Source: Glandiceps talaboti
Taxonomy: Eukaryota; Hemichordata; Enteropneusta; Spengelidae
NCBI RefSeq assembly: GCF_964340395.1
Contig: NW_027554293.1
Span: forward strand, 85,001 to 110,000
Length of the DNA stretch: 25,000 nucleotides
Reading direction: 5' to 3'
The notes beneath the pieces were generated by a model, which made no database searches, had not been told where the DNA came from, and saw only the letters and a program-made list of their open reading frames with translations. Positions within the stretch are counted from its first letter, which is position 1. The number at the start of each line of letters is the position of its first letter. The position numbers and the translations under genes are program-made. Positions 20,926 through 25,000 of this stretch are shown piece after piece.

Positions 20926-21761
20926 TGACATCACAATTTGTGTTCTGATATTCTTAGAACTGTTGATTACATAATAATATGGAGTTCCTGTACATAATAA
21001 ATTATGTCATCAGATCATTTATAAGTTATTACCCGGTTTCAGTTCAGTCAATTGCAAGTAATCATTATTGGGGTGTACAATGTTGGTATGCATCAGTAAG
21101 TAGAATACCGTGAAAACTTTATAAAAAAATACATCCCCAAAAACATAAATTCAGCTTGTTCCCCTTTAATGATTCTGGATTCTGGGATTTCCATGTTACC
21201 AATTTTCAATTTTCTTTCTTACAATTATATATATACCCGTAATTCCTCAGGTTAGCGCCCTGGGCGGTTTCAAGCCCCCCAGACCCCCAAGTTGGGGTTG
21301 GGCGGTTTCCTGCGTACCCTATTTTCGCTGTGACCAAAACAATGCCTCATACATACTATGAGTGTTGCAAATGTGGAGTCTGAATACACTGATCAAAAGC
21401 TCCGACAATTCTGACTGGATGATAGATGTCTTGAAACAGAATACACATGTGCTGGAAACATATAATGTTGCAATCTTTCATTTTCACTCAATTCTACTAT
21501 CAAACCAACACACATTGATAAAAACCATGAGCGGTCCCTTTGATGTAATCTCTGCATTTATTAACATTGATAAAACGATTTCCAAGTAAAAAGTACCAAA
21601 CACTGTCGGAAGACATGAAAATTAGAATTTACATTAGGTAATGCAGGAATTGGTAATGGCTTCTCCTCTGTGACAGCACAGCTGTTTTTAATGTATATTG
21701 GATCGTGACACATGATATTGTACATGTAGTATTATGTACCCAGTCCATGTAACAAAGAATT
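20926..21761. other. No gene recognised; GTAATTCCTC.GGTT.GCGCCCT motif at 21239
   Basis: The motif at 21239-21265 (GTAATTCCTCAGGTTAGCGCCCTGGGC) recurs inverted at about 24830-24862. Both copies sit next to a short TATATATA run and a G/C-homopolymer patch. They bracket the palindrome-ended element. No exon is supported; the 75-codon frame at 21362 is unremarkable. Confidence 0.5.
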
Positions 21762-21785
21762 CAAAATCGGAACAGTTGCGGGGCA

Positions 21786-21900
21786 AAGTGCTAGATCTAG
21801 CACTTCGCCATTTTTTGACAAAGTGCTAGATCTAGCACTTTAGCGAAAAGTGGCGAAGTGCTAGATCTAGCACTTCAACAAAGAGTGGCAAAGTGCTAGG
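21786..21900. repeat. Left array: three and a half 20-bp palindromes at 35-bp period
   Basis: AAGTGCTAGATCTAGCACTT occurs intact at 21786, 21821 and 21856, and as a half unit at 21891, each exactly 35 bp from the last. The 15-bp spacers are related to each other (TAGCGAAAAGTGGCG, CAACAAAGAGTGGCA). Each unit is a perfect palindrome. Confidence 0.97.
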
Positions 21901-22081
21901 TCGTCGGTAAATATGTCATGTTATACCGGTAATGGACATGTTATTACTCTCAGTGTAAAATGTTACTTCTCGTGTTAACGACCTTAGAGTTTGATTTTCC
22001 GTATGTTTTGCCAATGCACAAACAAGTTTCTACTTCGTAATTTTCAGTAACGTTCAGTTTTGTATTTTTTCGATGTTCTAT

Positions 22082-22390
22082 GCGGCGAAAACTACAGCAC
22101 GTGGTCGTTTCCCTTCCACGTTTCGTAATCCTTACAACGGCTTGACACCACTACCAACAACCGCAGACCGCCATTTTGACAGCTGTCACGTCAAATAACG
22201 CACTCCCATATACAGTCGAAACTACGAACATTTTGTTCGGCGTGCGTCACAGACTTCAACTATAGCACGCAGTCATTTCGTCGGAACCACGTTTCGTACT
22301 CCGTAGTTGACAACGGCGTGACACCACACAGTCGAAACTTCGAAGATTTCAGGAAGTAGAAACATTTAGTTCGGCGTGTGTCACAGACTT
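22082..22390. repeat. Internal duplicated block of the palindrome-ended element
   Basis: CCACGTTTCGTA.TCC, ACAACGGC.TGACACCAC, CAGTCGAAACT.CGAA and GTTCGGCGTG.GTCACAGACTTCA each occur twice in the same order, in the first and second halves. This gives an imperfect tandem duplication. Confidence 0.8.
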
Positions 22391-22470
22391 CATACTGCAG
22401 ATTTAATGGCAGTGACATTTGTAACATTGCATGACAAAGATATAATATAAAGGAAAACTGAATTTCTTGG

Positions 22471-22502
22471 TGTGTGTGTGTGTGTGTGTGGGGGGGGGGG
22501 GG
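22471..22502. repeat. (TG)n followed by poly-G
   Basis: About ten TG units run directly into a run of about 12 G, inside the palindrome-ended element. Confidence 0.9.
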
Positions 22503-23554
22503 TTAGTGTGTCTAGATGCGAGAGCGAAGATTTTTCTTGATCGTTGAACACGAAAATAAAGTCTGGGTGTAAGTTTATATCATGTTCACTATATTTCTAT
22601 TGAATAGATAGATTCACTTCTTTCAGTATTATCAGATCGTTTATAGATGACAAAAAATATTGCTATCGAAAACATATTCGTGTGAACAATTTTAATTTCA
22701 GCCCTTCATTGCTGTAAATATTTTGATAGAAATCTATAAATAACCCGTCACTACTGTTTTGTAAATTCCATGTACTTGGTACTGCCAACTTCTTTATTGA
22801 AAACAACGACAATAAATAATCCATGACTTCGCCAGATCTCAAGTAAACCATCACATTACTGTTTACTGATTTTTTTTGCATTCCTAGACAATCACCAACT
22901 TCAATATCGTCCCTTATGTAATTCCTGGTCGCTCAGAAATTATACTCCAATGTGGGATAAAGATTTCAGTGATTTTCAAATTTATTTCAAGACGTTATGA
23001 TTGATATATCTTTCCCGCTCTAAAATAGACATGGTATAAGAAATACTGAGTGGCTAGTCCTTGTTTACAGAGTAGATTGCAGATTCTGAAGTACAGTCCC
23101 GCCCACAGGCACTCCCGAGATATGTATGATATCAGAATGTTTCTATCAGAATACAATACAATGTCGATAATATCGATGATATTGACGTATTTTAGCCAAT
23201 TGTATATGAAAGGGGTAAAATAATAACACTTGTTTCTGTGATCGCGCAAGTCCATCCAAGGTATTGACAAGGCATGTTTGTAACAGAACACACAACCCCC
23301 GGGACACAACCGTACGTACGGCAACGTGAAGTTTCAACCGGCCGTTTTACTCGGCAAACATTTAACAAACTTCAGATAAATCGTGTCGTTGTTACAATCG
23401 GCCAAAGATAAGTTTTGGAGTCGATCGTGCGCCACACGACCATGTACACGGACTACTGACATGGCGCATGTATGTGACATTTATCGACCACGTTATATCA
23501 AGCCGTTGGAGGCGCTTCGTTGTTTACAGTCCCGCACTTCGTTGTTTTCTGGCG

Positions 23555-23644
23555 AAGTGCTAGATCTAGCACTTCGGCGAAAACTGACGAAGTGCTAGAT
23601 CTAGCACTTTGTCAAAAAGTGGCGAAGTGCTAGATCTAGCACTT
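23555..23644. repeat. Right array: three 20-bp palindromes at 35-bp period
   Basis: AAGTGCTAGATCTAGCACTT occurs intact at 23555, 23590 and 23625, again exactly 35 bp apart. The spacers are the inverted counterparts of the left array. A half site (GCACTTCG) lies at 23534. Confidence 0.97.
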
Positions 23645-23779
23645 TGCCCCGCAACTGTTCAATTTTGGACCATTTAGCTACCTCCCCAGTCCCATGACGA
23701 TAAAGACGTAATTACATGTAAGTGTTGACAACATTCAATGCATGGTCAGTGAATAGCTCTGCCAGTATCATATACCCAA

Positions 23780-23872
23780 CGTGATTGGGTGAAATTACTC
23801 ACTTTTTTGTAAGCTGCGATCCTATTGGTCATATATGACGTAGTGACCTAATTACATTAATTATTTCACAAC
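23780..23872 (+). promoter_or_regulatory. Promoter-like block with two CCAAT boxes and a CRE-like site
   Basis: ATTGGG (about 23784) and ATTGGTC (about 23824) are inverted CCAAT boxes. TGACGTAG (23836-23843) resembles a CRE and lies inside an inverted pair GGTCA..TGACC. The block ends just before ACAACATGGCGAC, a frequent translation-start setting in animal genes. No TATA box is evident. Confidence 0.35.
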
Positions 23873-23947
23873 ATGGCGACTTGTAAAAAGACTAGCGCAG
23901 CGATCACACTTGGAGGTTGGAATGCGCCGTATACAGTCATCTTATGA
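23873..23947 (+). CDS. Possible first coding exon starting MATCKKTSAA
   Basis: ATGGCGACTTG opens a 24-codon frame ending at TGA 23945-23947. It could be the first exon of a spliced gene if the GG|GTTGG near 23914 is a donor, but that donor is poor. A longer frame on the opposite strand (23866-24123) overlaps and has no support. The call rests mainly on the promoter-like sequence before it. Confidence 0.25.
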   Translation: MATCKKTSAAITLGGWNAPYTVIL

Positions 23948-23949
23948 AG

Positions 23950-24895
23950 GGAAATATACATTTTTAGCAATGCTACATTCCTAGAAAGAATACTGATGTT
24001 TCTGTGATGTAAATAGCAGATTGAATTACGACATACCGTCATAGGAAGAATTGAAGCTTCGTATGTTGATGTGAGTCCACCCACGTGGAATATGTTTACA
24101 GTTACACATCGTTGTATGTACATGTACTACAAAATATACCAATGCATGCCAAGTCAGTCATTTTCTAAATCCTCCAAAATAATATAGATTAAAAAATGAA
24201 ATTCTTCAGTTGTCCCCCCCCCCCCTATTTTGAACTAAATCCCAAAAAAATTTATGCAAAAAGGGGGGGGGGGGATCAATCATTATAAGGTGTATTATCA
24301 TTCGTATGTAGCCTGCACAACTTCAAATTTATTGTGAGGGAAACCCCCAGCTGTTGTCCCATGAGAGTTACATGAATTTTGATTAAAAGTATACCTTGTC
24401 AATCATTTATTAGCTTAGGTATCATACTGCCTTATCATTGGTATGAATATTATACAAACGCTAACTTGTTGCCAAGTAGACCTCTGTAGTAGACCGACTA
24501 CTTTTGCGACAGTCCCAAGAGAATTACGTGAATAAATTACGTGCTTGTCAATCATTCAACTCTCATTACAATGCAGTCTCATTATTGCCCCAACACACAT
24601 TAGCACTGGCGGTGTCTCAAAGGGGGCAAACATCTTTGGCGGTACGTCAAAATAACGATGAATAAACAATGCAAGGTCAGATTGTGAATGAATTTTTAGG
24701 CGCATGAATGCGGAAGAACGGGAAGAACAAAAATTTCATTCGTCACATACCAGGAGGGGGGGGGGGGGGGCGGTTTCCCGTAACTTTGCCAAAAGTCGAC
24801 ATTGTAAAAAAGAAAGGCCTGGGCGCTTGCCCGTGTGAGGGCGCAAACCCGAGGAATTACTTATATATATATACACACACACACAAAATACACAA
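23950..24895. other. No gene recognised; several G and C homopolymers
   Basis: C-run near 24216, G-run near 24266 and a G-run of about 14 near 24757. The inverted counterpart of the 21239 motif lies at about 24830-24862. A (TA)(CA) microsatellite occupies 24862-24885. Confidence 0.5.
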
Positions 24896-24908
24896 GTTAT
24901 GGTACGGA

Positions 24909-24952
24909 GCCGTTACTCAGAGTTTCACGCTTGAATGCGATCTTCGGACAAA
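24909..24952 (-). ncRNA. Hammerhead-ribozyme-like motif 4
   Basis: On the minus strand the order is TTTGT, core CCGAAGA (complement of 24941-24947), stem II CGC/GCG with a six-base loop and a T-T pair at its base, GAAAC, stem III ACT/AGT with triloop, and A at the cleavage site. ACGG follows as a weak stem I partner. The architecture and much of the text (GTGAAACTC.GAGT) match motifs 2 and 3. It lies next to a TA/CA microsatellite, as they do. Probably the terminus of another Penelope-like element cut by the window edge. Confidence 0.45.
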
Positions 24953-25000
24953 GATCAATTACTACCAAACCAGAGTGACTGTAGAGTTTCAATTACTACC

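Larger units (their letters stand above)
21762..23668. mobile_element. ~1.9-kb element with palindrome-array terminal inverted repeats
   Basis: Left CAAAATCGGAACAGTTGCGG.. and right ..CCGCAACTGTTCAATTTTG are inverted copies. The inversion continues through a shared array of the 20-bp palindrome AAGTGCTAGATCTAGCACTT and its spacers. Flanking direct repeats CCCAGTCCATG (about 21740) and CCCAGTCCCATG (about 23686) may be an imperfect target duplication. The TIR may extend a little beyond the given ends. The interior is CpG-richer than the surroundings and has a duplicated ~120-bp block (22082-22390). No transposase is recognised; the largest internal frame (22995-23324, minus) has no motif. I infer a non-autonomous DNA transposon of unassigned family. 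Confidence 0.75.

Noticed and set aside
22995-23324. 109-codon minus-strand frame inside the palindrome-ended element as a transposase
   Set aside because: Too short, with no DDE/DDD-type or zinc-finger pattern visible.
21786-23644. CRISPR array, because identical 20-bp repeats recur at regular spacing
   Set aside because: The spacers are related to each other, the repeats lie in two inverted blocks 1.7 kb apart at transposon-like ends, and the DNA is eukaryotic.

Overview
The window looks like AT-rich nuclear DNA of an animal. It has few long open frames, spliceosomal exon borders (AG|GTAAGA donors, a strong pyrimidine-tract acceptor), TATA/CCAAT promoter signals, many microsatellites, and transposon families typical of marine invertebrates (hammerhead-bearing Penelope-like debris, a Harbinger-like TTA-targeting element, a non-LTR tail with TTGA repeats). 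I cannot name the species; an invertebrate deuterostome such as a hemichordate or amphioxus is a guess. There is no sign of bacterial operons.

Layout: (1) 204-3365 is a duplicon (copy A) repeated in the same orientation at 16015-20925 (copy B). A third, more diverged copy of its first exon (copy C) lies at 14444-14703 with a second exon at 14894-15217. The shared gene encoded a protein with one N-terminal membrane segment, followed by a KxEExxKW-type helical region and later exons. Several short motifs suggest the N-terminal half of a collagen prolyl 4-hydroxylase alpha-like protein, but this is an inference. All three copies are broken, each in a different way. (2) 3366-3850 is a compact structure of hammerhead-ribozyme-like motifs, a 70-bp-arm palindrome and long TA repeats; a related hammerhead-like motif closes the window at 24909-24952. 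(3) 4088-4645 and 17538-19565 are two copies of a TIR element. The second sits in copy B, and copy A preserves its exact empty site, which shows a TTA target duplication. (4) 6460-6793 is a 47-bp minisatellite; 8011-8043, 8564-8712 and 10208-10335 are simple repeats; 9707-10912 is a long inverted-repeat element. (5) 11650-12335 on the minus strand is the best candidate for an intact gene: a single-exon, 157-residue hydrophobic protein with CCAAT boxes, a TATA box, a good Kozak context and an AATAAA signal. (6) 21762-23668 is a ~1.9-kb element whose terminal inverted repeats carry arrays of a perfect 20-bp palindrome at an exact 35-bp period. (7) 23780-23950 holds a CCAAT/CRE promoter-like block ahead of a short ATGGCG open frame.

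The most unusual items are the hammerhead-like motifs, the phased palindrome arrays and the two duplicon copies that date their own insertions. No search was run; all identities are by eye.
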